Assembly: GCA_016858145.1 (NCBI GenBank)
Contig: JAEHOE010000172.1
Location: 62,001 to 126,000 of the forward strand
Length of the DNA: 64,000 nucleotides
Source of the DNA: Edaphochlamys debaryana
Taxonomy: Eukaryota; Chlorophyta; Chlorophyceae; Chlamydomonadales
Direction: 5' to 3'
The notes under the pieces are model-generated. The model was not told the DNA's origin. It made no database searches and saw nothing but the letters and a program-made list of their open reading frames with translations. Of the stretch, positions 50,892 through 61,800 are shown piece by piece (position 1 is the first letter of the stretch; each line of letters begins with the position of its first letter). The position numbers and the translations under genes were made by a program.

Positions 50892-53800
50892 TCACTGCCC
50901 CGCCCTCGACATGAGCGCCAGCCTCGACGGCCCCTTGGCGCCAACCGACCCCGTGGGGCTGGGCCCCGGGCCGCCGCTGCCCAAACCAACACCCGACCGG
51001 CCTGCGCTCGACGCCCCGTCGATCCCACTGACGCCCCGCGATAGACCCCCGCTGTACTGCACCTCCAGGGACCCGCTGCCCCCGCGCCCCGCCCCGCTGC
51101 CCATGCCCGTGCCGGTGCCGGTGGCGGGGGTGGCGGTGCCGCTGGCGCTTCCGCCCGCCTGCGCCCGCGCGGAGCCGCTGTCCTGCCGCGACGACGGCAG
51201 CAGGAGGCTGGAGATCATGCGGCTGGGGGCGCGCAGCGCGCCGAGCGCCCGGCCCAGGAAGGAGCCCTGCGTGTTGGGGGGGGGGGGGTTGAGCGCGGGA
51301 TTGAGGGGGTGTGCGGAGGCTGAGGGGAGGACGGAGGTGCGGGTGCGGTTGTGGGGAATGGGCTGGGGGGCACAGGTAGATACGGGGCTGGTGGGGGCGC
51401 GTGACGGGGCTGCTTGACTGCGCATTACGCCCGGGCCGGCGGCCCCCGCGGCTCGACCCTTGGCCGTCACATCGCCAGAAGAGTGCCGACGCCAAGCACC
51501 GAAGCCCTGCCGCTGCTTGACACGCACGACGGCGGGGCCCACTCTACCGCACCCCCTTCGCCTGAGCCCAGCTCAAGCCCCAACCCCTCCCCACCCTCCC
51601 AGCCCCCGCCCCACCTTGGCCGAGCCGTCCTTGCTGCCGCCCTCGCCCTCCTCCTCCTCCTCGTCGAACGACACCTTCTCGAACATCTCGAAGAACTGCC
51701 GCAGCGTCACCTTGACCTCCTCGTCCGGGTCGCAGTGCCCCACCGTCATGAGCACCGCCGCCTGCATCTCGCTCAGCGGCAGGCCCAGGCGCTCCATGCC
51801 GTCGAGCAGGGCGTCGGCGTCGATGTAGCCTGCGAGGGGGAGGGGGAGGGGGAGGGGGAGGGGGAGGGGGAGGGGGAGGGGAGGGGGAGGGGGAGGGGGA
51901 GGGGGAGGGGGAGGGGGAGGGGGAGGGGGAGGGGGAGGGGAGGGGGAGGGGAGGGGGAGGGGGAGGGGGAGGGGGAGGGGGAGGGGGAGGGGGAGGGGGA
52001 GGGGGAGGGGGAGGGGGAGGGGGAGGGGGAGGGGGAGGGGGAGGGGGAGGGGGAGGGGGAGGGGGAGGGGGAGGGGGGTAGAGGGGGAGGTGTGGGTGGG
52101 TAGAGGGGGGAGGGGGAGAGAGCAGGGTGGGGACGGACACGGAGGGGAGCACGTGACGACCGGTAGGACAGCAGGGACGAGCCGCACGCGGCGTCTGGCC
52201 TGTCCACGGGAGCCAGCCGCCCAACAAGGCAGTACCGGCAGCACACCGTTGCCACCCACCCCCACCCCCCACCCCGACCCCCAGCCCCGGCCTACCAAGC
52301 TGCCGCGTGTCGAAGAAGGCGTAGGTGAGGAACTTGACGAACTCGTCGTACCCCACAGAGTGGGAGCCGTCAATGTCGATCTCCCACAGCATGGCCTCCA
52401 CGTCGCCTGCGGTCACAGCAAGATGCGTCTCAGTATCCGGAACGCCCCAATCGCCTACGCCTGCGGCTGCGCCGCCCCGCTCGCCGACAACCAAGTGCAG
52501 CCCTCAACCCCTTATCCCTGATCCCCACCACCCAGCCCCATCCGTTGTGGGTTAGGTGGACATCCACCTAGCTTGCCTCCCCTTTGCGGCCCTCAAACCT
52601 TGTACCTCCACCCGCCCGGCCGCACCGGTGGTAGCGTATGTGCCCAGCGACCGGATCATGTTGGCGATCTCGCTGAACGACAGCGCCCCGCTGCCGTCCT
52701 CGTCCAGCTCGTTGAAGGCCTCGTGCAGCTGTGCCACGTCGGCTGGGGGATGGGGGGTGGGGGGAAGGGGTTCGGAAGGGGGAGGGGTGGGAAAGGGGTT
52801 AGGGGAGAAGCGGGCAGGGGAGTGCGGAATAAGGAGTGGGGAATGGGCTTCTGGCGTGCAGCTCAGCCACGTCGGCTGGGCGATGCGGAAGGGGGGGGGG
52901 GCGTGAGGCCTTACACCTGCCTGCGGGCGGGCGCCCGGCTCCTCACCTCGTGCCGACCTGCATCCCGCCCGGCCCCGGCCCCTTGCGGCTTGCAGGCCCC
53001 TTGCCCCGCAGCTTGGCCTCGCGGCACCAGGAAGGAGGCCACCCTCCTTCCGCTCCAGCCGCCCCCTCCCCTCCCCTCCCCCCCGCGATGCGCTCACTCT
53101 TGATGCGGTACGTGCTCGTCAATTCGCCGTACCAGGCGATGTCGTGCCACACCAGCACCAGCTCCTTGTACATCACCTTGAGCGGCGTGGCGTTGATGTG
53201 CTTCTCGGCCTGCGCGCCGGGGATACGTTGCGCGCGTGAGGCTATGCTCCGCTCAAACCATCGTGCTAGGTATAGGTTCCACAAACGAGCAAGTCAAGCC
53301 ATGGTTGAGATTGAATCCGGGGACTCTGCAGATCACGGTTGCCCTGGTAGGCCAGGCCTAGTCAACGCCAGTCAACGTCGCGTGGTGCTCGAGCCGTCCC
53401 CACCTTGTAGTCCTTGCCCAGGATGATGCCCGCCTGGCTGGCCAGCGACACGATGAAGGCCGTGGACAGCCGCGTCTCGCCGTCGTGCCTGCCCACAAAC
53501 GTGTGCGTCAGCTTCTCCAGCGTCCACCTGGGGGCGTGGGGCGTGGGGCGGGGCGGGGCGTGGGTGGGTGGGGTGTAGGTGTGGGGTGTGGGGTATGGCA
53601 GGAGGGAGCTCGGCTGCGACAGGCAGCCCCATGCCCGCAAGCCCCAAAGCTGCCCCGCTGCTGCAGGTAGGCAGTCTGATTCCCCAAGCCCAGGCCCAGG
53701 CCCAGGCCCAGGCCCAGGCCCAAGCACGCACCTCACGATGCCCTCCTCGCTGTCGTCCTGCGTCTTGCTGTTTTTGATCTCCAGCATGACCTCGTGTGGC

Positions 53801-56800
53801 TCCAGCACGCCCGTCACGGACAGCAGCGCGTACTGCGGCAGAAACACCCAGCAGCCAGCAGCCAGAAGTCCAGAACCCGGCGTCAGCGCATTGCCAACCT
53901 TACTAACTACCCATCTGCTGTTCGCATCCTGTGCTTGGCTTTGAGCCGGTTTCGTTCCGGCCCTCTCCTACCTGAGGCAGAAACACCCAGCAGCCGTAGA
54001 AGACGAGGAACACATTACTAAGCACCACGGGCAGCCAGACGTAGATGGGCTGCGCGAACTGGCGGATCGAGTCGAACTTGTCGTACGGGATGATGAACGC
54101 GAGCGACATGGTCATCGTAAGTGATGCCTGCGCGAAGATAACGTTGAAGAGCCACAGGAGCAGGAAAGGCCGGCCGAAGAAGAAGAGCCGCGTGATCTTG
54201 GTCTCGATCCCCGCAGCCAGCTCGTGCTCCAGAATGGACTTCTCAGAGTGGACCGAGCTACCGTCTTCGTCCTTGCCGGCGCCGTGTTTCTTCCTAGCGG
54301 CTCGAGACCGGGAACCGGAGGACGATGAGGAGGAGGTGCCGGAGGAGGAGGAGGAGCGTTGCGTCGCGTCGGCTTCGGGCTCTGGGTCGGGCGGGGCGGC
54401 GCCACTAGAGTTGTGGGAGCCCCAGTGCTCCGAGTCCCCCAGCCCGGCCTCGCGGCCGTGTGCGGATGCGTGGGCCGAAGCAGCCGGCCAAGGGGCGGGG
54501 TGGGCGGGCGGCACGGCCCCGGCGTAAGGCTGCTGCTGCGGCTGCTGCTGCATGGCACCGCTGCCGCCGCCGCCGCCGTAGCCCATGCCTCCACCGGCCA
54601 AGCCCATGCCCGTGCCCATACCCATGCCCACACCATTAGCGGGCATGCCGTATCCGTAGCCCATGCCCCCACCGGCCCCGGCTCCGTAGTGCATGCCCCC
54701 AGCCATGCCGTACTGCCCGTACAGCGGGTTATCCACGGTGGCCTCAGCCACAGGCCCCGGGCCCGATCCCGGGCCTAGGCTGGGCCTGGGCCTGCACCCG
54801 GGGCCCGCCTGGCCCGCAAGCCGCCGGCTGCGCAGCAGCTCAGCCACGGCTGCAGCCCTACCGCCGGCGGCGGGCCCCGCCGCAGCACTGCCTGCGGCGG
54901 CGCCGCGGCCCCGGGCGGTGAGGCAGGTGGGGGCAGCGAGGCCGGCCACGGCGTCCCCCGCCAGTGCCTCTCGCCGCTGGTGCTTGATTGCCTTCCGCGC
55001 CTCCTGCCCCGACTCCACCATGCTCACCAGCCAGCAGGCGCCCCGCCCGCCGCCCTGCCGCCCGCTACTGCCGCCACCGCCGGCGCCGGAAGGCAGGGCG
55101 TCCACGGTCCCGCCAGGCTCGCCGCTGTGTACCAGCATTAGTCCTGCGGCCCTGGGCTCCGCCTCGGTGCCCTCGCCCACCGGGCCGGGGGCGAAGCGCA
55201 GCTGCTTGCGCACCGGCAGGGACGCGGCTCCACCTGCGACGGCGGAAAGGGCCGCACGAAAGGGGTGCAGAGGCAAGCACGCTTCAGGCCCCGGCCGACA
55301 CGGGCAACCAGCGACTGGAGGGAAGCAGGCAACGCTCGCAGACCGCAACCCCGCACCTCGCCTGCCCACAACCTCTTCCAGTCCGCACAACGGGCTCACC
55401 CGGACCGAGCACTTGGTCGCCGCTCAGGTCGCCCGCCTTGCCCGCCGCCGCCGCCTCAGCTTCCACCAGCTCCGAGGCGGTGGCGCCCTCGCCCGCGCTG
55501 CGCACGCCGAACGCCTCCGCGTCGTCCTCCTCGTCCACCTCAATGCCGCCCTGCCCGTGGATCTTGCGCCAAAGGTTGCGGGCCTCGCGGGCCGTCTTCT
55601 TCATGACCCACCTGCGGGTGGGCAGTGGCGTGAGAAGTTCTTTTGTTGAACTTCGCCAGTCGTGTGCCAACTTTGTCATCGCACCCTGAGCTGGGGACCC
55701 TTCCCGTGCGGTACGGCCGCCCCGCCCCGTGATCCCAGGCAGCCAGACCACCATGATGAGTCACGCCCCCGGTAAGTCAGCCGTACGGCAGCCGTACCGC
55801 ATGTTGCCCGCCATGAAGGCCATGGCCAGGATGCAGAGCGCCGAGATCCACACGATCTGGTACACCACCCGGTTGTACAGCAGCAGTAGCGCCATCATGA
55901 AGACCAGCAGCCAGGCGTGGCTGTACACCTCGTTAAGCTCCGCCTCCAGGCACTGCTCGCACATGTTCAGAAAGTTGTAGTTTTTCAGCACCACGTGATG
56001 TGCCCGAAAACGTTTTTCGCACATGAATCGGAGCAGGGAGTATAGGTCCTGGTCCACGAAGCCGATGGCGTCGCGCAGAGCCTCGCGCGCGCGGGCCTTG
56101 AACGGGAGTTTCTCGGTGGTGTTGGAGCGGTCTACCGTGGAGGCGATGCTGGGGGTGGGGGTCAGGGAGTGTGGAGGAAGGGGGGTTCGGGGGGTTGGAT
56201 GAGGGAAGGGTGGGCAGGAGGTGAGGGGTCGGGGTTTGGGCGAGGGGTTTGGGGCGGTGCGTGGGAAGATGAGGTAAGGTGTGGGGCGGAGACCCGAGGA
56301 AAGGAGCTGACAGCTCTGGGGAGCTCTGGGATGAGGGGGAGGGCAGAGAGAGCAAGAGCGGGCGAGGTTTGGACCTGAGAGATAGGGGCGAGGCATACGG
56401 GGCGGAATAGCAGGGGCCCGTAGACTGACTAGCCAGCCCCGTCACCCCACACACGGTATGCGCAGTCTCCCGGCCCCCGCTCGACAGACGCCTCACCGCA
56501 TGAACGCGACTTGCGGGATGTTCTGCTCAGCGCGCGCCGTTTGCTCCAGGACACTCCATTTCGACAGCTGTGGGGCCGAGGGGGGCGGGGGAGGGCGGGG
56601 CGGAGGGGCGGTCTGGGCACCTGGGTGCCTAATGCGCCGCCGTTACCACCGCAAACCGCGCAAGCGCTGTATAAAGGGTGCTTCGCGGCTACGGCGGGAC
56701 CTCATGTGAGGGGCACGTGATGAACTGAGGGGCCCGGGGACGCACCTTGATGTTAGTGATCACGCTGGTGAGGAGGCTGAAGAGGATGTGTACGACAGCC

Positions 56801-57914
56801 AGGTAGAAGAGCAGGTAGTGCGCTGCGTAGGTCACGACCTTAGCAAACACCTGGCGGCTGCCGGGGCTGCAAACGTACGTGCCGTACGGTACGGGCGAGG
56901 GCGGCGGCGCGGGGGCCGAAGGGGGTGCCAAGGGGTCGGCTTCAGGCATGCCGACAGGCATGCAGATGGAGGAGAGGACGGGCTGCAGGCGGGGGGGAAG
57001 GGCCGGGCGGGAAGCGTGGTGCGGGGGTTGGGGGCTGGGGTTATTGTAGACAACGGGGCGTAGTGCCGCGGAGTCGTGGCATCGCATTTCGTAGGCCGAT
57101 GCAAAGAGCCTGTGAACGTTGGGGGCTGGGGTTCGACGAAAGAGGGGAAGAGTCTGGAGCCAGGAGGGACAGGAGCGGTGGAGTGGGGGAGCCTGTAGGG
57201 TAGGTGCACTTGACGTGTCCTCCCTTCCCCGGCCCCAGCCCTGACCCGGTCGGTCGTGAGGCAGCCCGCGCCAGACGCAGCACCCCCAGCTCTGTCCGCT
57301 CGCGCCCTTGGGGCCCCACCCCCCTGCAGCCCCTGCTCCCCTCCCCGGTGACAGTCACCACTAGCAGCGTTCCCCGTCCCGCACCTCGATGAACAGCTTC
57401 ACCTGCGTAGCGGCAGCAGTGGAGCGAGGGGAGGCGGAGCGCTTAAGTGCGAGCGGGGCTCTCTGAGGCGTCATGAAAGGCCCCTACCAGCGACACCACC
57501 CCCCCTACCAGCGACACCACACCCAGCGCAAGCAGCTCGTCCTTGACGCGGGTGAGCCAGTTCGCCTTCCGACCTCGTAGGATGTTGTTAAGGAACGTCA
57601 GAATGCCCTGGGGTTAGGGAAACAAAGGCCGGCTTAGTACCGGATTGCGAAGTCATGCCGTGACGCAAAACGTCGCCTTCAATTGAATGCAGCATACGCT
57701 TACCAGCACTACGTCCCAGCAGATGGTGATGCTCAAGAAAAGAACGAAAAGCGCGGAGAGCTCCCATCTGAATGGGCACAAGTCCGTGAGCGCTGGCGTG
57801 GACTCGCAGCGTACGCACTAGTACGTAAGTAGCAAAACCCGGGCCGCTGCCACAGGCGAGAGCACGTCGACGCACCCACCCTTGCAGGCTCGGATAGTCA
57901 GAGGCGTCACCCAT
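50892..57914 (-). CDS. MLO-family membrane protein with C-terminal EF-hands
   Basis: Sixteen exons in phase: 57880-57914, 57704-57767, 57509-57607, 57385-57402, 56746-56850, 56497-56567, 55798-56148, 55400-55611, 53972-55233, 53732-53832, 53404-53527, 53098-53209, 52626-52742, 52296-52406, 51615-51829 and 50892-51266, 1123 residues. MLO landmarks appear in order: WELSALFVLFLSITICWDVV, KDELLALGVVSL, HYLLFYLAVVHILFSLLTSV, KWSVLEQ, FVDQDLYSLLRF, NYNFLNMCEQCLEAEL, two helices to AMAFMAGN, FFFGRPFLLLWLFNVIF, and YALLSVTG. The loop between helices 5 and 6 is expanded to about 400 Gly/Ser-rich residues. After the MLO core come EF-hand loops DEDGSGALSFSE (about 865-876) and DIDGSHSVGYDE (about 901-912) and a weaker third helix pair. 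Plant MLO proteins bind calmodulin and several act in calcium signalling; here calcium sensing may be built in. Confidence 0.87.
51834..52078. repeat. GAGGGG microsatellite (~245 bp) in an MLO intron
   Basis: About forty copies of GAGGGG, with a few GAGGG slips, begin within 5 bp of the splice acceptor of exon 15. On the coding strand it is a CCCCTC tract. The plus strand is a long G-rich run. Confidence 0.97.
57481..57520. repeat. 20-bp tandem duplication over the exon-3 donor of the MLO gene
   Basis: CCCCTACCAGCGACACCACC occurs at 57481-57500 and again starting at about 57503. It duplicates the last bases of exon 3 and its GTAGGG donor. Confidence 0.85.
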
Positions 57915-58894
57915 CTGCCTTCACTCTGGCCTTCGAATGCCTAGGTATGCCCCCTGGCTCTTGCTGGGGCGGCGGCGTTGCGGGCCTGGGCGGAGCGTCA
58001 GCATGTCCCCGACCCAGCGACGGTCAACGGTTACGCTGCCTGGTGAAAGTGTATGGGCGGGCTTTCGACTGTGTGGCGTTACACGCCTATAGGTGCGCCA
58101 GAAGGCCGTGCACGAGCTCGTACGGACTGCTCCCCAAGTCGGACGGGAGAGCATGCAGGTTGCAGTGCGCGGCCAAGCGGCCACAGCGTTCGCTGCAAAC
58201 CCAAGGACCAGCACCGACAAGGACGGCCCCGGGTTCCATTGGCTGTGAGGTCTCAAGCGGGCGGACCACCACCCTCCTGTCCGGCACGCCCTGGCCTCAC
58301 CCCTGTACCTGGCACCGGGCGTACGGCGAGACGCTTCGCGGTTGACCTCCCTGACTGCGCCCCGCACACAGCTGCTTTGACCATCGCGTAGGCGTTTGCT
58401 AACAGGAAGGCGGCCCGCAGTCCGCAATGGCTTGGAGCCGATATGTCCGTGACCTCAAGCACACGCAACACGTGCCACCCCTGAAGACCCGTGTGCGGTA
58501 CTACGCAGTACCACCGCAAACCCAACACGTATTACCCACTGTCTATCGAGCCTCTTCTCCATTGCCCTTCACCCTTATCAGCGAGGGGGGTGACGGAAAT
58601 CCGGGCCCTTTGGCCCGCAGCCTGTTCGGTTACGGGGTTCACAGAATGCCATAGCATTGTCCCCTTCGGGGGTCACACATGCCTTGCTCAACACGCCGGT
58701 CACAACCAACGACCTGCCCCAAGCATCAACTGGTAGTCTGGTGCCCGCACTTGGTACCCGCACTGCCTCCACGGCATGGTTCGACAACACATGGCGCTGC
58801 ATGGCATGAGCTGGTCTTGCACTGGCTCACACTCTCTAATAAGTCACAGCACTCTATCAGAGAAACGCGTGCCGATCACAGCATCTTGGTGTCC
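57915..58894. other. Spacer between cyclase 3' end and MLO 5' end
   Basis: No exon seen. On the minus strand it should contain the cyclase 3' UTR (stop at 58895, signal at 58079-58083) followed closely by the MLO promoter and 5' UTR. Confidence 0.5.
58079..58083 (-). terminator. TGTAA poly(A) signal, probably of the cyclase gene
   Basis: TGTAA on the minus strand about 810 bp after the cyclase stop and only about 165 bp before the MLO start codon. Confidence 0.45.
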
Positions 58895-61800
58895 TCACTC
58901 GTTGGGCCCAGGGCTGCCGTCCTGGCTCCTTGCCCCCTCCTCCTGCTCCTCCGGCCCCCTCTCCCTCTGCAGCTGCCACAGCTCTATGGGCCCCCGCACT
59001 CCCTTGAGCAGCGCCTCGCCCAGGCAGCACGCCACCAGGCGGGGCTCGCACAGGAAGGGGCCGGCGGCCTCCCACGCGGCACCGCTCACCATGACCTGCG
59101 GGGCGGAGGGAAGGGAGCAAGGCCAGCATGCACCCACACCAGTGAGAGCCGACCCACATCGTTGCCCTTCATCAGTCTGTCAAATTAACCCCAAGGAAAC
59201 CAACCCATATCGCTGCCCCTAACGTACTCTCAGCTCCTGTACGTCTCCATGCCCTCCCGCCGCCCTTATCCCCCCGCTCCGCTCACCCCCTCCGCCTTGG
59301 CCTTTGCGCAGATGCGCGCCGCCCGGTTCATGGGCCTCCCCGTGTAGTCCAGGCGGCCCGTGCGGGGCACCAGCCGCACCATGGCCAGTCCGTAGTCGAT
59401 GCCGATGCGGAGCCGCATGCCGCGACGGACCAGGACGGGGCCTGGGAGGGGGGCGGCGGCCGAGTGGATGGTTAAGCGTGCCCTTGCACCAGCCCTAGGC
59501 CTGTGCACCCTGCCACCCCCCTCTCCGCACCTTCCCACTCCTCCTCTGTCAGCTCGTGCTCCAGGAAGCCCGGCGGCCAGTCGGCGGCCAGCATGGCATC
59601 CACCATGTCCAGCCCCCACGCCACCGCCCGCTCAGGCGCGCCAAACACCAGCACCCAGTGCCCCCCGTCCGCGGACGAAGCCACCACGTAGCCCCCGTGA
59701 CAGGCGGCCAGGCGCTGGGCGATGCCGCCAAACAGAGACAGCGCCTGACGGACAACGCCGGGGGCCGTGCCACGTGGCTCTGACTCAGTAGCGTTGCCGT
59801 ACCCCGATCCAGGCCCCGGCTCCGACGCGTGCTGTGGGTGCTGCGCATGATGTGCAGTGACGCTGGCCTGACGGGATGAAACGAAGAATCCGGTCTCGGC
59901 GTAGTTGGAGTGGTTGACGTTTGGGGAAGCTTCGTGCGGTTGGGCCGAGGCATGCGGCTCCTGCACCGCGGCCCTCAGCCTCCTTCCCCTGGCCACCCGC
60001 TCCCAAGCGAGCAACGCCTCCACCCCCAGCACGGAGCAGAAGACGGGCGTCACGAGGCCCGTGGCGGCGCCCAGGCAGCCCGGCACGGCCTCGCGAACGC
60101 TCCGGAGCGGGGAGGGCAGCAGCGCGAGGCGGGGCAGCAGGGCGGGGGACACGGCGGTGTACACCTCGCGGGCGGGGGGCTCGGAGGCGCCTTGCAGGTC
60201 TGGGGGCGTGGAGGGCGGAGAGAGCACAGAGAGACGTCAGGCAACTGTGCTAGTTGGCGCCCTGTACTGGCTGCTGAGCACAGCACAAGCCCCTCTGTCG
60301 GCCCCCCCCCCTGCCCCCACCTGGCGCCTGCTTGAGCACGTGCTCCCCCAGGTGCAGCAGCAGGGTGTCCCGGGGGCAGCCCCGGTGCGGCTTGCCGGAG
60401 CGCAGGCGCTGCTGAAGGGCGCGGAAGCAGGCGCCGGACAGAACCACCACGCCGCCCTGGGGGCAGGAGGAAGGCAGGGGGTCAGATGTAGGGACAGCAA
60501 GTGGGTGGTCAGATGTAGGGTCAAGTGTCCCAAGTACCGGTAGCTCAGCTAGGGCCCTACTGCAGGCTCGCCCCCCGCGCTCCTCACCATGGCGCAGTCC
60601 CCGACCTCCTTGGCCACCGCAAGGAACTCCCCGCGGAACGCCACACCGGCGGACCCCGAGCTCCGGGCGCCAGCGGTCCCGCACTCGCTGCGGCCCCCCT
60701 TGACAGTCTTCGCGGCAGGGGGGGGGCAACAGTGCGGTCACACGAGTGACGTTTTGATAGGCCCAGGCGGCGCGGTTGATGATACCAAGGCAGCAGCGTT
60801 TTTGGAGGCGGCGTAACAAGGCTCTCGTTGAAGAGAACACCAGCGGCTGTCGGTCACCCAGGGACCTGCAGTCCCTCCACGGCTCACCTCGTGCGCTTGG
60901 GGCCCAGAGTGCAGCCCCACCCGCACCCTGAAGCCGCGGAACACCAATAGGGGCTCGCCCTCGGGCCCCTCCGGCCCCTCCTCGGGCCGCGCGGCCGTGC
61001 TTGCCTCCCGGCTGGCCACCGAAGAGCCTCCGGGCCCGGGCCCGCCCGGGCCCCCGCAGGATCGCTGCAGCAGCGCTACCGCCTCCTCCGCACTCAGCCT
61101 GTCGTACAGCGCCGCCAACTGACAGCCTAGAGAGCGAGTGGCGCTTCGGAGCCACGCCACGGAGGCGCTGCGGACGGTCATGGAGGACAGCAGCGGGCCC
61201 AGCCCTGGGCCCAGCCCCAGGCCCGGCAGGGCCCCAGCAGGCGAAGAGCCAGCGCCGTCCGCCGCCGCGCCGGGCCCGGGCGAGCCCACGGGCGCCGCCA
61301 GCCCGGCGGCGGCCCAGTCCGCGCCCGCGGCGGCGGCGGCGTTCACGTCTGCCCACAGGGGCTCGAAGGCGCCGGTCCCGCGGGGGCCGAGGGGGTGGCC
61401 CGGGGGGAAGTGGCCGGGGCCCGGGCCGCTGCTCGGCACACTGGCACGTGCCAGGCCCAGCGGGCCCAGCGCGCCGGCGGCCATGCTGACGTGGCGCGAC
61501 GCCAGCGCCAGGCCGCTCTTGGCGGCCGTGACGCTGCCCCGCCGCGGCGTCAGCGCCAGCGCCGCCGTCACGCTGCCGTACCGCGGCGTGACGCCGCCGC
61601 CGGCGTGTCGTACGATCTCTGATGGCACGGGCGCCGGCCGCCCGACGTTGAATGAGTCGCTGCCGTTGGCGGCGGTCAGCGCCGCCAGCAGGCCCCGCAG
61701 CCCGCGCCCGCGCGTCGCCGGGCCGCTGCCGCCGCCGCCGGCAGGCCGCGCACCTCCGCTGGGGCGCTCGGGCGGCCGCGGCTTGGACTTGGCCTGGGAT

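Noticed and set aside
51414..52494. Open frames encoding Gly-Glu or Pro runs across the GAGGGG tract
   Set aside because: Pure microsatellite translation inside an intron whose flanking exons join in phase.
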